Assembly: GCF_018502485.1 (NCBI RefSeq)
Contig: NZ_CP075546.1
Source of the DNA: Methanospirillum purgamenti
Lineage (GTDB): Archaea > Halobacteriota > Methanomicrobia > Methanomicrobiales > Methanospirillaceae
Reading direction: 5' to 3' (one strand)
Length of the DNA: 64,000 bases
Part shown: in pieces, positions 52,315 to 62,390 of the stretch
Position numbering within the stretch: position 1 is the stretch's first letter
Layout of the letters: each line of letters opens with the position of its first letter
Notes under the pieces: generated by a model
What the model was told of the DNA's origin: nothing
The model's database searches: none
The model's input: the letters and a program-made list of their open reading frames with translations, nothing else
Position numbers and translations under genes: made by a program

Positions 52315-54147
52315 ATGCGCCTTCTTTTAATTCATTCAGATTTCATTGAATATGAAGCAAAGAAAAAAACAAAATTTGCAGAAGAACCCTGTAATCCGTC
52401 AGACCGGCTTGATGATGCCTTGGTTGCATTTTGTGCTGTTGAGTCGCCGGATGCTGATGATATTGACGATGTTATCAGCCAGACCGTAAACGCAATCAGA
52501 GAAATGGCTGGAAAAGTTGAGTGTAACCGGGTCATGGTGTACCCGTATGCACATCTTTCATCTGATCTTGCAGCTCCAGATCTTGCAGTTGGAGCCTTAA
52601 AATCCATAGAAGACTCTTTGGAAAAGGCTGGACATGAGGTCAAACGGGCGCCATTCGGATGGTACAAGTCCTTTTCTCTCTCATGCAAGGGTCACCCCTT
52701 ATCCGAACTCTCCCGGTCAATTACCCCCTCTGAAGATGCGGTTAAACCGGAGAAGAAACATATCGAGCACAAATTCTTTGTAATGACACCTGAAGGGACT
52801 GTTCATGACGTTAAAGAATACATGGATGATTCACCCTTTGCAGCTCTTATCAAAAAAGAGATGGGAACTGTAGTTCCGGTCGGTGGTGAACCAGTCCATG
52901 TTGACCTCATGCGGTCCAAGGAATTTGTGGACTATGAACCGGTATCTGATGTTGGGCACCTTCGCTGGCTCCCCCGTGGAAAGTTAGTACGTGATCTTCT
53001 TGCAGATTATGCTCTCTCACTAGTTCTTGATTACGGGGCAAGTCCGGTAGAGACCCCGGTTATGTACGACCTTGCAGATAAGGCCATCTTTGAACACGCC
53101 GACAAGTTTGGAGAGCGTCAGTACAGGTTTAAATCAGGAAACCGGAACATGATGCTCAGATTTGCTGCCTGTTTTGGTATGTTCACCACCATGCGGAGTA
53201 TGCATATCTCACCAAACCACCTTCCGATGAAGATGTATGAGCTCTCCACCTATTCATTCCGTCATGAACAGAAGGGTGAGGTTATCGGTCTGAAACGGCT
53301 TCGTGCATTTACTATGCCGGATATGCATTCCCTGTGTAAGGATCTTGAGAATGCTCTTACCTGTTTTGAAGAACAACTGGCAATCGGGTGGAAGACGGGA
53401 CGGGATTTCGGGACTCAACTGGTTGCGGTCTTCCGGTGTACAGAAGAATTCTATAAAGACCATGAGACATGGATCAAAAAGATCGTCAAAGAATCTAATG
53501 TCCCAATCCTGATTGAAACACTCTCTGACCGGGTTCACTACTGGATTGCAAAGATTGACCTTGCAGCCATCGACGGGCAGAATCGTCCGATTGAAAACCC
53601 GACCGTCCAGATAGATGTGGAAAGCAGCAAGCGGTTCGGCATTAAATACCACCTTGCAGACGGAACTGAAGTATATCCCCCGATTCTCCACTGTTCACCA
53701 ACCGGATCAGTTGAGCGGGTATTTTGTGCAATTCTTGAGAATACAGTAAACCAGAAGGTCGCTCACCTTCCAACATGGCTTACACCAACCCAGGTCCGGA
53801 TTATTCCGGTTACTGATAATCACCTTGGATATGCCTCTGAACTGGCAGAAAAACTAACCAAAGCCCGCATCAGAGCTGATGTTGATGACCGTGATGATTC
53901 ACTGAATAAAAAGATCAGGGCGGCAGGTATGGACTGGGTATCATATGTAATTGTTATCGGTGACTCTGAGACGGCTTCCGGAAACCTGACGGTAACGGTC
54001 AGATCACAATCTGAACCAAATAAACCACATAAAATCACCTGCACTGCAGAGAAACTTATAGAAATGATCGCCGAAGAGACTGCTGGAATGCCGTACCGGC
54101 CGATGTATACTCCCCGGATGTTATCTCTCAAACCGAGATATATCTAA
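52315..54147 (+). CDS. thrS: Threonyl-tRNA synthetase, archaeal type
   Basis: 610 residues. The N-terminal ~140 residues are the archaeal editing domain (MRLLLIHSDFIEYEAKKKTKFAEE; HLSSDLAAPDLAV; HEVKRAPFGWYKSFSLSCKGHPLSE), a D-aminoacyl-tRNA-deacylase fold that removes serine. The catalytic class II core has motif 2 TYSFRHEQKG and motif 3 near LHCSPTGSVERVF, with an anticodon-binding domain after about 510. GAGGAGA precedes the ATG by 7 bases, and TTTTATAC at about 52260 is a likely TATA box. Confidence 0.96.
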   Translation: MRLLLIHSDFIEYEAKKKTKFAEEPCNPSDRLDDALVAFCAVESPDADDIDDVISQTVNAIREMAGKVECNRVMVYPYAHLSSDLAAPDLAVGALKSIEDSLEKAGHEVKRAPFGWYKSFSLSCKGHPLSELSRSITPSEDAVKPEKKHIEHKFFVMTPEGTVHDVKEYMDDSPFAALIKKEMGTVVPVGGEPVHVDLMRSKEFVDYEPVSDVGHLRWLPRGKLVRDLLADYALSLVLDYGASPVETPVMYDLADKAIFEHADKFGERQYRFKSGNRNMMLRFAACFGMFTTMRSMHISPNHLPMKMYELSTYSFRHEQKGEVIGLKRLRAFTMPDMHSLCKDLENALTCFEEQLAIGWKTGRDFGTQLVAVFRCTEEFYKDHETWIKKIVKESNVPILIETLSDRVHYWIAKIDLAAIDGQNRPIENPTVQIDVESSKRFGIKYHLADGTEVYPPILHCSPTGSVERVFCAILENTVNQKVAHLPTWLTPTQVRIIPVTDNHLGYASELAEKLTKARIRADVDDRDDSLNKKIRAAGMDWVSYVIVIGDSETASGNLTVTVRSQSEPNKPHKITCTAEKLIEMIAEETAGMPYRPMYTPRMLSLKPRYI

Positions 54148-54341
54148 ATTCTTTTCCTTTTTTCGATAAGGGGTTGCTTTTCTCTTTGTATTCTTTAGAG
54201 AATTCGGATAATTCTCGCTAATAGTTCTGGTTCGGTCAACAATCAATATCGCAAAACAAGGAGCGAATTATTATTTCTTTACAGTAATAATTCAGATCAC
54301 GGTCAGGTACAATTAATAAACTCTCACTTCGATTACCAGAT

Positions 54342-54761
54342 ATGGCAAAGAAACGACTCTCCGTAATCGATGCCGACCGGTGTGTCGGGTGTCAGTCATG
54401 TATGTTTGCCTGCACCCGAAGGCTGGGATATGGAGGAGTTGCCAAATCTGCAATACATGTCAGTTCTGTCGGAGGAATTGAACGCGGATTCTCTGTGCGG
54501 GTCTGCCGGGCATGCCAGGATCCCCCTTGTATCCGCCTCTGTCCTGAAAATGCCCTGGTTCCCCGGCCGGGTGGCGGAGTAACCCTGAAAAAAGATCTGT
54601 GCACCGGATGCAGAAAATGCCTGGATGGATGTATCCTTGGTGCAATATCATGGGATGAAGAAGAAAATCACCCCATTATCTGCATATATTGTGGATATTG
54701 TGCTCAGTATTGTCCGTATGAAGTCATTGCACTGGAGGAACTGATGCCGGATGAATCCTGA
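54342..54761 (+). CDS. Polyferredoxin-like electron-transfer subunit of an aldehyde oxidoreductase
   Basis: 139 residues with four Cys clusters: CVGCQSCMFAC, CRACQDPPCIRLC, CTGCRKCLDGC and CIYCGYCAQYC. This matches a four-[4Fe-4S] HycB/AorB-type ferredoxin subunit. Its stop overlaps the start of the AOR gene by 11 bases, so it probably carries electrons for that enzyme. TATA-like AATTAATAAA lies upstream near 54312. Confidence 0.85.
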   Translation: MAKKRLSVIDADRCVGCQSCMFACTRRLGYGGVAKSAIHVSSVGGIERGFSVRVCRACQDPPCIRLCPENALVPRPGGGVTLKKDLCTGCRKCLDGCILGAISWDEEENHPIICIYCGYCAQYCPYEVIALEELMPDES

Positions 54762-56523
54762 TCCTGTCCTTTCAAAAGTTATCTTTATTGATCTCTCTTC
54801 CTGGTCATTTCACATAGAGGAGCGACCTGATCTATTCTCAACACGGCTTGGTGGGGCCGGAGCAGCAATCAGACTTCTGGATGAAAATTGTCCAAAGGGA
54901 GCTGATCCACTCGGACCAGATAACCCGATAATCCTTACAGTCGGAACTGCGACTGCTCTCTTTCCTCTTGCTTCAAAATGTGTTGCAATGTTTAAATCCC
55001 CACTGACTGGAAATCTGGGGGAGAGTCATGCCGGCGGTAGAACAGCTGTTGCTATCAGATCAGCAGGTTATGGAGCGGTTGTCATCACTGGAAAAGCATC
55101 TCATCCGGTGTATCTTTCAATAACAAAGGACGGAGTGGCATTCCGGGATGCCCGGGCACTTTGGGGAACTGGCCGAAGTGATACAGCAGCCAGAATTATC
55201 AGATCAAAAGACGGAACTCCAGGAACACGAACCATCCTCAGAATTGGTCGTGCAGGTGAGAATCTTGTGAGATATGCAAATGTCACCTCTGAAACATACC
55301 GGCATTTTGGAAGGATGGGACTTGGGGCAGTATTTGGATCGAAAAAACTAAAAGCAGTACTGATTTCCGGTGATGATCTCATCCACGTCTCTGACCGGAA
55401 AAAATACCGTGAACTCTATGACCAGCTTTTTGACCAGGTGACAAAATCTCCTCTTATGCAAAAATACCATGAGATAGGAACTCCTGTTAACGTGAAATCG
55501 CTCTCTGCCATGGGATCTCTTCCGGTCAAAAATCTCACCGAACAAAGACTTACCGGAGGAGAAAACCTGTCCGGAGAGGAGTTTGCACGGCTCTTTCTTT
55601 CCCGTCGTGTAGCCTGTTCACATTGCCCAGTGAGTTGTATTCATATCGGACAGATACGGATACCCTACCCGAATGATCCCTATTTTTACAAAACTATTCC
55701 GGTGAGTTATGATTATGAACTCATCTATGCTCTTGGATTCATGCTCGGAGTATCAAACCCGACTGATGTCCTGACACTGATTGATGTCATTGAACATACC
55801 GGACTTGATGCGATGTCAGCCGGTGTATGTGCAGCCTGGGCAACAGAAGCCATGGCACATAAAATTATCACCGAACATGAGACCGGAGGAATCAGACTTT
55901 CATTTGGTGACACAAATCAATATCTCGCCTTTTTTGAGGCACTTACCAGGCAGCAGGGAAAATTTTACAAAGACCTTGGCATGGGAGCAGAATATGCTGC
56001 TACAAAATATGGTGGTACTGAATATGCCCTTGCCTTTGGTAAAAACGAAATGCCAGGTTACCACACCGGTCCTGCAACATATATCGGATATATCTGTGGA
56101 GCAAGGCACAGCCATCTTGATAATGCCGGATATAGTATTGATCAGAAACCTGATGAAAAATTTCCAAAAGATCCAGAGGGAATTGCAGATGAACTCTATC
56201 ATGAAGAAGCATATCGCCAGATCCTCTCAAGTCTTGTGGTCTGTTTCTTCGCACGCGGGCTGTATACTCCGGAAATTATCCAGGAAGTCTTGTCGGTCTG
56301 TGGAATTACGATGAGCCTGAAAGAACTAGATGGTCTTGGAAGATCAATTCTTAGAGAAAAATACCTGTTTAAAATTCGGGAAGGATTTTCTCTGGAACCT
56401 GAATCTGTACCGATTCCAAAAAGAATCCTTGAGCTCCCATCAGGGAGGGGACTCATTGAAGCAGAGAGTATCAGAAGGGGAATTGAAAGATATAAAGTTC
56501 TTCTTGAAAATGATAAACTTTAA
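54751..56523 (+). CDS. Aldehyde:ferredoxin oxidoreductase family protein
   Basis: 590 residues, AOR family. N-terminal tungstopterin-binding domain: LGGAGAAIRLLDENCP, FKSPLTGNLGESHAGGRTAVAIRSAGYGAVVITGKA, RFGRMGLGAVFGSKKLKAVL-like stretch. The [4Fe-4S] ligands are CSHCPVSC (about 289-296) and a lone Cys in SLVVCFFARG (about 495). It oxidises an aldehyde (or reduces an acid) with a tungsten or molybdenum bis-pterin. The physiological substrate cannot be read from sequence. It is coupled to the ferredoxin gene. Confidence 0.92.
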   Translation: MNPDPVLSKVIFIDLSSWSFHIEERPDLFSTRLGGAGAAIRLLDENCPKGADPLGPDNPIILTVGTATALFPLASKCVAMFKSPLTGNLGESHAGGRTAVAIRSAGYGAVVITGKASHPVYLSITKDGVAFRDARALWGTGRSDTAARIIRSKDGTPGTRTILRIGRAGENLVRYANVTSETYRHFGRMGLGAVFGSKKLKAVLISGDDLIHVSDRKKYRELYDQLFDQVTKSPLMQKYHEIGTPVNVKSLSAMGSLPVKNLTEQRLTGGENLSGEEFARLFLSRRVACSHCPVSCIHIGQIRIPYPNDPYFYKTIPVSYDYELIYALGFMLGVSNPTDVLTLIDVIEHTGLDAMSAGVCAAWATEAMAHKIITEHETGGIRLSFGDTNQYLAFFEALTRQQGKFYKDLGMGAEYAATKYGGTEYALAFGKNEMPGYHTGPATYIGYICGARHSHLDNAGYSIDQKPDEKFPKDPEGIADELYHEEAYRQILSSLVVCFFARGLYTPEIIQEVLSVCGITMSLKELDGLGRSILREKYLFKIREGFSLEPESVPIPKRILELPSGRGLIEAESIRRGIERYKVLLENDKL

Positions 56524-56711
56524 TCTTTCCTTATATTATCTTTACCGGGATTGTCCAGGATGGGCTCAATATAGGCCTCAATATTCATGTATAACATTTC
56601 AACGGACCTGGTCTTCAGCACTGATTGTAAAATCTTTGAGCATACCGCATCATATTCAAAATGATTCGTTTCGATGAAATATGACTTATAATTTATTTCT
56701 ATACTTATCAT
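56520..56711 (-). CDS. Possible small acidic protein, weakly supported
   Basis: 63 codons from ATG 56711 (MISIEINYKSYF), ending just inside the 3' end of the AOR gene on the opposite strand. A TATA-like AGTATAAAAT lies about 20 bases upstream of it. It occupies most of the gap between the AOR and flavoprotein genes. The composition is protein-like and acidic (IEAYIEPILDNPGKDNIRKD), but there is no recognised family and no strong ribosome site. Confidence 0.25.
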   Translation of the reverse strand: MISIEINYKSYFIETNHFEYDAVCSKILQSVLKTRSVEMLYMNIEAYIEPILDNPGKDNIRKD

Positions 56712-56791
56712 ACCCAATATCATTTTATACTGTAAATCGGAATTACACCATTACAGACCCATGATACAGGTCTGCAGGACTCAGGTGCAGT

Positions 56792-57526
56792 ATGAACATT
56801 ATTGCTTTTAATGGAAGCCCCCGGGCAGAACAGAGCACTACCCATATTATGGTATCTGCTTTTCTCGCCGGAGCAGAAGAAGCAGGGGCAAAAACCGAAC
56901 AAATATACCTTGCTCATAAAAAAATCGGTCATTGTCTTGGTTGTTTTTCATGTTGGCTGAAAACTCCAGGAAAATGCATTCAATCTGATGATATGGCTGA
57001 TCTCATTCAAAAATATCTCAGTTCAGATGTAGCAATATTTGCATCTCCTTTGTACATGGACAATGTATCTGGCATTATGAAAAATTTCATGGACCGGCTA
57101 TTACCCGTTGGCGATCCACATTTTGAGAAAGATAATCATGGCGATGTACGTCACATAAAAGGAAAAGCAAATAATCCAAAGTTTATCATGATATCAAATT
57201 GCGGATTTCCTGAACAAAGCAATTTCCAGGTATTAAAACTGCTCGCAAAAAGGCTAGCACGTAATTACCAAACAGAGTTTACCGCCGAGATATATCTGGG
57301 AGCCGGAGGTATGCTTCAGGTTGAAGAGATGAAACCACTCGCTGATGAATATACAAAACTCCTAAAAACAGCCGGGGCAGAAGTTGTCAGAACCGGAACC
57401 CTATCTTCTGAAACCAGCAGTATGCTCGATAAACCACTTATCAAGGATCCAGGGTTTGTTGATACTTTTATTGCAAACATGAATGAATATATGGATTCCA
57501 TGATTGCTGCAAACAAACCAATATAA
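56792..57526 (+). CDS. Flavodoxin-fold NAD(P)H-dependent / iron-sulfur flavoprotein-like protein
   Basis: 244 residues. FMN-binding start IIAFNGSPRAEQSTTH and SDVAIFASPLYMDNVSGIMKNFMDRLLP. A compact Cys motif C48-x2-C51-x2-C54-x7-C62 resembles the cluster-binding motif of methanogen iron-sulfur flavoproteins (Isf), which reduce oxygen or peroxide with ferredoxin electrons. The last spacing is longer than in classical Isf, so a cluster is likely but not certain. Confidence 0.78.
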   Translation: MNIIAFNGSPRAEQSTTHIMVSAFLAGAEEAGAKTEQIYLAHKKIGHCLGCFSCWLKTPGKCIQSDDMADLIQKYLSSDVAIFASPLYMDNVSGIMKNFMDRLLPVGDPHFEKDNHGDVRHIKGKANNPKFIMISNCGFPEQSNFQVLKLLAKRLARNYQTEFTAEIYLGAGGMLQVEEMKPLADEYTKLLKTAGAEVVRTGTLSSETSSMLDKPLIKDPGFVDTFIANMNEYMDSMIAANKPI

Positions 57527-57599
57527 ACAGCGTCACTCATGTTAGAATGACATCGTCCCAGAAATATGTCTGAAAAAGGGAATAATATCAGGTGACCAT

Positions 57600-58313
57600 G
57601 TGCAGGAAATAATCTCAACGAAAAATCTTACGAAATTGTATGGCGATCTGACCGCGGTTAATAATGTAACCCTTTCAGTCCAAAAAGGCTCTCTCTTTGG
57701 GCTTTTAGGTCCGAACGGTTCAGGAAAAACCACGATGATCAAAATGTTGACCGGACAGATATCTCCATCAACAGGAAATGCCATCATTCTTGGTATTGAC
57801 GTGAATACCGACCCGATCGGAGTCAGAAAACTGGTTGGAATTATTCCTGAGCAGGAATCACCACCGAGTTTTCTAACATGTATGGAGTATCTGGAATTTA
57901 TCGGCAATATCAGAAAGATTCCTGATCTTGAAAAAAGAGCAGACTGGTGGTTTGAGTTCCTTGAATTCGAAGATAAAAAAAATGTTCTCTGTAAAGATCT
58001 GTCGAGGGGGACGAGACAGAAATTAATGCTCACACAGGCATTTATTCATGAACCTGAACTTGCTCTGATTGATGAGCCACTCATCAATTTTGATCCAATC
58101 ATGCAGGATAAAGTTAAATCTTTCTTTGTAACTTATGCTCAAAAGGGAAATACTCTTTTTATTTCCACCCACCTTCTCGAGACTGCTGAAGAGATCTGCT
58201 CAGAAGTTGCAATCCTTCAATCAGGAACCCTCCTTTTTACAGGAACAATCAAATCAGTCAGAGAAGGGTATGGTCACCTGCAGGACTTGTTCCTCTCCCT
58301 TGTCAGGAGATAA
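57600..58313 (+). CDS. ABC transporter ATP-binding protein
   Basis: 237 residues, single ABC domain starting at GTG 57600 (GGTGA four bases upstream). Walker A GPNGSGKTTM, signature LSRGTRQKL, Walker B LALIDEPL, then ISTHLLETAEEIC. The similarity pattern is that of exporters of the CcmA/NatA type. The permease gene follows after 2 bases. Confidence 0.9.
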   Translation: MQEIISTKNLTKLYGDLTAVNNVTLSVQKGSLFGLLGPNGSGKTTMIKMLTGQISPSTGNAIILGIDVNTDPIGVRKLVGIIPEQESPPSFLTCMEYLEFIGNIRKIPDLEKRADWWFEFLEFEDKKNVLCKDLSRGTRQKLMLTQAFIHEPELALIDEPLINFDPIMQDKVKSFFVTYAQKGNTLFISTHLLETAEEICSEVAILQSGTLLFTGTIKSVREGYGHLQDLFLSLVRR

Positions 58314-58315
58314 CG

Positions 58316-59722
58316 ATGGCAGGACTCTTTTATAATATGATGAAAGAAGAATGGCGGGTTCATTCGACCATGTTCGGGAGTCTGAATTTTGCCCTCTTTC
58401 CGGTTATGATCCTGGCAATCGGATTTATGGGAACATTTCTTCTTCCTCTCATCAGTGCTTCAATGCCACTGGGAGATCTTGTGATCCTAATTCATGCTCA
58501 ATATCTGATGCTCGGATTCATGGTCGGAGCATTCGGGCTTCTTGGAAATGAGGTGATGAACCGGCGATTTGGACAAGCCAGCCTTCTTGCATTCTCTGCC
58601 CGGACCTTGCCCCTCAGCCCCCGGTATATTTTCTCGATTTTTGTCCTCAAAGATACTTTGTATTACTTTATCCTTTGGATATTTCCATTAGGTGCCGGAT
58701 TTCTAATTGGATCATTTTTCACTGGAATACCAGTTTACTACCCGGTAATTGTCCTTCTGACACTCACCTTATCTTTTCTGACCGGAATGTCAGTTGTATT
58801 CTTCCTGTCGTCCCTGTACCAGCGATCGGTAAAAGTCCTCTTTATCTTTCTGATTTTTGCAGGTTTGGTATTTCTGGGATGGTTCATGTTCACCGGAACA
58901 AACCCTGCGACCCTCTTTCCACCGCTTATACTCTTTTACCAATTTTCCTGGGATATTCTTATCGGAAGCTGTATGGTAGTTCTGGTTCCATGTTGCATCT
59001 CTCTTCTTCTGTTTTCACCAGATATTCAATCCGGAACAAAAATTTATCCGAATCGGATGAAACCACTCATTTGTCATCTGAACCGATTTCCAAACCCGCC
59101 CCTTGCTGCAAAAGATGTGATTGATCTCTGGCGGTCCGGGAGTATTGTCGGTCAGACTATCTTTTCATTTCTGGTACCACTTATCATCATATGGTTCTTT
59201 CTCTCCCTGCTTGATGAGTATGTTTCAACCATTCATCTTCTTCTGACCTTTGCGATGATAACCGGCATAATCGCGTCAACCATGTACACCTGGCTGTGTA
59301 TGTTTGATTCATTCAGTGTGTATGCTCTTCTTCCGCTTCATGTCAAAGACGTCATTTCCAGTAAAATCACATCTTTTACGCTCCTTCAGGTAATACCAGT
59401 TTTCTTCATAGGGGTGATTACTTTTCTTTCCGGTCAGGGAGAATTTCTGTTACCAGTGCTGGTATTGACCTTGTCAGTGTCATATTATGTCCTTTCGGTG
59501 TCCATCTGGCTAACTGGATTATCGCCAAGCGTTCTGGTGTATAACGTCCGTGTAATGGTTCAGTATTTCCTGCTCATCGGACTCGCTTTGTCGGTATTTG
59601 GTTCCCTAACTTCGATAAATCTCTGGTTTGGTCTTGCTGGAGTGATATTATTTATTCCAGCATATGGTTTCATTCAATTAGGTATCAGAAAATGGGAGAA
59701 TGAGGAAATGGTTGGAAATTAG
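58316..59722 (+). CDS. ABC transporter permease
   Basis: 468 residues with about 12 hydrophobic segments (for example FPVMILAIGFMGTFLLPLISA, LIFAGLVFLGWFMF, VVLVPCCISLLLF, SVFGSLTSINLWFGLAGVILFIPAY). No binding protein gene is adjacent, so export is more likely than import. Substrate unknown. Translationally linked to the ATPase gene. Confidence 0.85.
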   Translation: MAGLFYNMMKEEWRVHSTMFGSLNFALFPVMILAIGFMGTFLLPLISASMPLGDLVILIHAQYLMLGFMVGAFGLLGNEVMNRRFGQASLLAFSARTLPLSPRYIFSIFVLKDTLYYFILWIFPLGAGFLIGSFFTGIPVYYPVIVLLTLTLSFLTGMSVVFFLSSLYQRSVKVLFIFLIFAGLVFLGWFMFTGTNPATLFPPLILFYQFSWDILIGSCMVVLVPCCISLLLFSPDIQSGTKIYPNRMKPLICHLNRFPNPPLAAKDVIDLWRSGSIVGQTIFSFLVPLIIIWFFLSLLDEYVSTIHLLLTFAMITGIIASTMYTWLCMFDSFSVYALLPLHVKDVISSKITSFTLLQVIPVFFIGVITFLSGQGEFLLPVLVLTLSVSYYVLSVSIWLTGLSPSVLVYNVRVMVQYFLLIGLALSVFGSLTSINLWFGLAGVILFIPAYGFIQLGIRKWENEEMVGN

Positions 59723-59878
59723 AGAGAAATAATTCGCCCATTTTCATATCCAATATTTCAGGACACCCCGATAGACATAATACTTGAATTTCCTCTATTT
59801 ACTTTATCATCACTATATAAAAAACAGGGAAAGTGACTTATTATTCTGGAGAAGGATATAATACTCAGGGAGAGAGTA

Positions 59879-61609
59879 ATGGACAGGCGAATACCGTACG
59901 GGATCATGAATTATGGTGAGATGATCCAAAAAAATGGATATTTTATCGACAAAACCAGGTATATTGAAAAACTTGAGAGAGTTCAAAATCCCGTTTTTCT
60001 TCGCCCCCGCCGATTTGGAAAGTCTCTTTTCTGCTCTATGCTTGCATATTATTATGATATTTGTGAGGCTCACCGGTTTGATGAACTGTTCGGACATACC
60101 TGGATAGGACAGAATCCAACGGAAACACATAACCAATATATCGTTCTGAAATTTGATTTTTCTGTAATTGCTGTGTCTGAAAACATAAAAGAAACAGAAT
60201 ATGCCTTTAACCGTCATTGTACCGGCCGGATTCTTGAGACCAGATATTCATATCCAAATTATATGCAGGATGCTCCAGAATTTGTCCCTGATGAAAAAGC
60301 CTCAATTTCTCTTTCCCTCTGGCTTGGTTTTCTACAGAAAACTGGCGCTCCCCAGGTATTTGTTATTATTGATGAGTATGACAACTTTGTAAATCAGTAT
60401 ATCACCAGTCACCAGGATCATATTTATGAAGAGATTACTACAGGAGACAGTTTTCTCCGGACTTTCTTCAAAGCTCTCAAGGAAGGACGACAAACCGGTG
60501 CTCTTGCAAATGTATTCATCACCGGGGTGCTTCCCATTGCTATTGATGATCTGACCTCCAGTTATAATATAGCATCATTTATCACTCTGGATCCAGTCTT
60601 TGAACATATGCTGGGATTTACTCAGGTTGAGGTTACTGAACTGGTGGATAAGGTTTATCAGGATTTTCATCTTGATCCAAACACACGGGGAGAGGTGAAG
60701 GATCTGATTAAGAATCAGTATAATGGGTATCATTTTGTGAATACTGATTCTGAATCGGTGTATAACCCCAATATGCTCATGTACTTTCTCCGGCAGTTGA
60801 GTGAGCATAAAATGATTCCTGCAGATCTCTTTGACCTGAATATGAGAACAGATCTAACCTGGATACGAAGACTTACCAGATGGAATGAGAAAAATACCCG
60901 TGAATTGGTTCGTCAACTGACAACAGATGAATCAATCCCTTTTAACCGTAAGGCACTTGTATCACAATTTAACCTGAATGAATTCTTCGATCCGGCGTTT
61001 TATCCCGTCTCACTCTTTTATCTTGGTCTCCTTACAAGAAAAGATGAATTTGATCTGATGATTCCGAATCTCTCAATGAAAGAGATTGCTGTTGAATACT
61101 TTAATGAAGTGTTCCGTATTGATCTTGGGCAAGAAAAATACACCTCTATGATGCAGGGGTTTATCAGAAACCCTGATCTTACTCAGCTCTTCTCCGATTA
61201 TTGGCGTCTCTATGTGAGTCAGCTCCCAGAAGCAATCTTCTCTCAGGTGAATGAGAACTTTTATCGGACGACATTCTTTGAACTTTGTAGTCGCTATCTT
61301 TCCACCTGGTTTGTCTGGAACGTTGAACGTTCATACCCAAAGGGCCGGACTGACCTTGAATTTGTTGGTAAGTTCAATGAGAAGTTTGCCGGACTTCGGT
61401 GGGTAATTGAGTTTAAATATTTCTCAAATACTGAATGGACCGGGATGAAAACGTCTATTGAAGATTTTTCCGTCAGGGAAGAGGATACAGTCCAAATCCG
61501 GGGGTATGCAGAAGGGCTCAGGAATGAGTATCCTGAAGCAGATATCCGGCTTTTTGTAATATATTGTATCGGAAACCAGGGATTCTCAGTTTTTGATGTG
61601 ACAATGTGA
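59879..61609 (+). CDS. AAA-ATPase-like / PD-(D/E)XK nuclease protein (AAA_9-DUF1703 family)
   Basis: 576 residues. N-terminal ATPase: YFIDKTRYIEKL, Walker A-like RPRRFGKSLF (42-51), Walker B VFVIIDEYDNF (about 160-170). C-terminal nuclease: GRTDLEFVGKF (about 489) and WVIEFKYF (about 508), giving the D...E-x-K core, plus a late QIRGYAEGL helix. This two-domain family is common in multicopy in anaerobes; its role is unknown, with defence or mobile-element links proposed. GGGAGAG precedes the ATG and CTATATAA at about 59814 is a probable TATA box. Confidence 0.85.
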   Translation: MDRRIPYGIMNYGEMIQKNGYFIDKTRYIEKLERVQNPVFLRPRRFGKSLFCSMLAYYYDICEAHRFDELFGHTWIGQNPTETHNQYIVLKFDFSVIAVSENIKETEYAFNRHCTGRILETRYSYPNYMQDAPEFVPDEKASISLSLWLGFLQKTGAPQVFVIIDEYDNFVNQYITSHQDHIYEEITTGDSFLRTFFKALKEGRQTGALANVFITGVLPIAIDDLTSSYNIASFITLDPVFEHMLGFTQVEVTELVDKVYQDFHLDPNTRGEVKDLIKNQYNGYHFVNTDSESVYNPNMLMYFLRQLSEHKMIPADLFDLNMRTDLTWIRRLTRWNEKNTRELVRQLTTDESIPFNRKALVSQFNLNEFFDPAFYPVSLFYLGLLTRKDEFDLMIPNLSMKEIAVEYFNEVFRIDLGQEKYTSMMQGFIRNPDLTQLFSDYWRLYVSQLPEAIFSQVNENFYRTTFFELCSRYLSTWFVWNVERSYPKGRTDLEFVGKFNEKFAGLRWVIEFKYFSNTEWTGMKTSIEDFSVREEDTVQIRGYAEGLRNEYPEADIRLFVIYCIGNQGFSVFDVTM

Positions 61610-61935
61610 GGGCCGGGTAATTAGCAAAACACAGTTCTATCAATTTTCAGACATTTATACAGAAATAAAAATATATCTCTGATTTGATTTTACTATGTAT
61701 CCCGTCTCATACTGGTAAAATATCATGGCATTTACTGATCTCTTGGAGATGGGATATGGTTTTATTATTCGAAGCTCCTGATGAAATGGTTCCTATGAAG
61801 AGTTTGATGAAACGACTTGACCGGATACATATTCAAATCATTGTTGATGTTCATGCAGAGGGAAAAAACCATATGGCCCTAAAACAAGGTCAATTTTCCT
61901 AAAAATAGTTATTTATAATTCAGATATTTCTGACA
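61610..61935. other. Gene-poor gap of 326 bases
   Basis: The only candidate is a 48-codon frame at 61756-61902 (+, MVLLFEAPDEMVPMKSLMKRL) with GGAG a few bases upstream. It has no recognised relatives and is too short to support. No RNA gene or repeat is visible. An oligo-A/T-rich stretch around 61660-61690 could hold a promoter for it. Confidence 0.3.
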
Positions 61936-62355
61936 TCACCTTATGGTAAGAATAGCTGTTGCGATAACCTGCCATAAGACACCATTTTGAAAAAATAATG
62001 AAAACTGAATCAATACGGGTTTGCCAACAAATGCAACTTTTTCAAAAACATATGGCATAATGAACAATCCGACTAAAAAAGCTATGACCATTGTCCCAAA
62101 ACTAAATGTAAAGTCAATTACTCCATTGTTTGAATAATTCATTACCGTTGAACTAAATATAACTCCAAGAACAATTCCAAGGTACATAACTATCTGTTCA
62201 ATGAATGACATCTGATTAGGATGAGCAGCAGGCTGTGTTGGAGTTGATGCGCCCTCGCTCCGGAGGGAATATAGCCTAAATCCTTCGAGATTATTCTTGA
62301 TATTCGTTTCATACGCCTTCTCCATTCGACTGTTTAAGTCAAAATAATTTGACAT
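61936..62355 (-). CDS. Membrane protein with three helices, function unknown
   Basis: 139 residues. A soluble N-terminal ~50 residues (MEKAYETNIKNNLEGFRLYSLRSEG) is followed by three hydrophobic segments: IVMYLGIVLGVIFSSTV, FTFSFGTMVIAFLVGLFIMPYVF and FSLFFQNGVLWQVIATAILTI. AGGAGG (62363-62368 on the minus strand) is 7 bases before the ATG and a strong TATA element lies upstream. No family recognised. Confidence 0.65.
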   Translation of the reverse strand: MSNYFDLNSRMEKAYETNIKNNLEGFRLYSLRSEGASTPTQPAAHPNQMSFIEQIVMYLGIVLGVIFSSTVMNYSNNGVIDFTFSFGTMVIAFLVGLFIMPYVFEKVAFVGKPVLIQFSLFFQNGVLWQVIATAILTIR

Positions 62356-62390
62356 GAATGAACCTCCTGTTGGTTGAGAGTAACCGTTTA

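Noticed and set aside
61684..61902. 72-codon frame starting MILLCIPSHTGK
   Set aside because: No ribosome site at that start and no family resemblance. An internal 48-codon start has GGAG but is still too weak to call.
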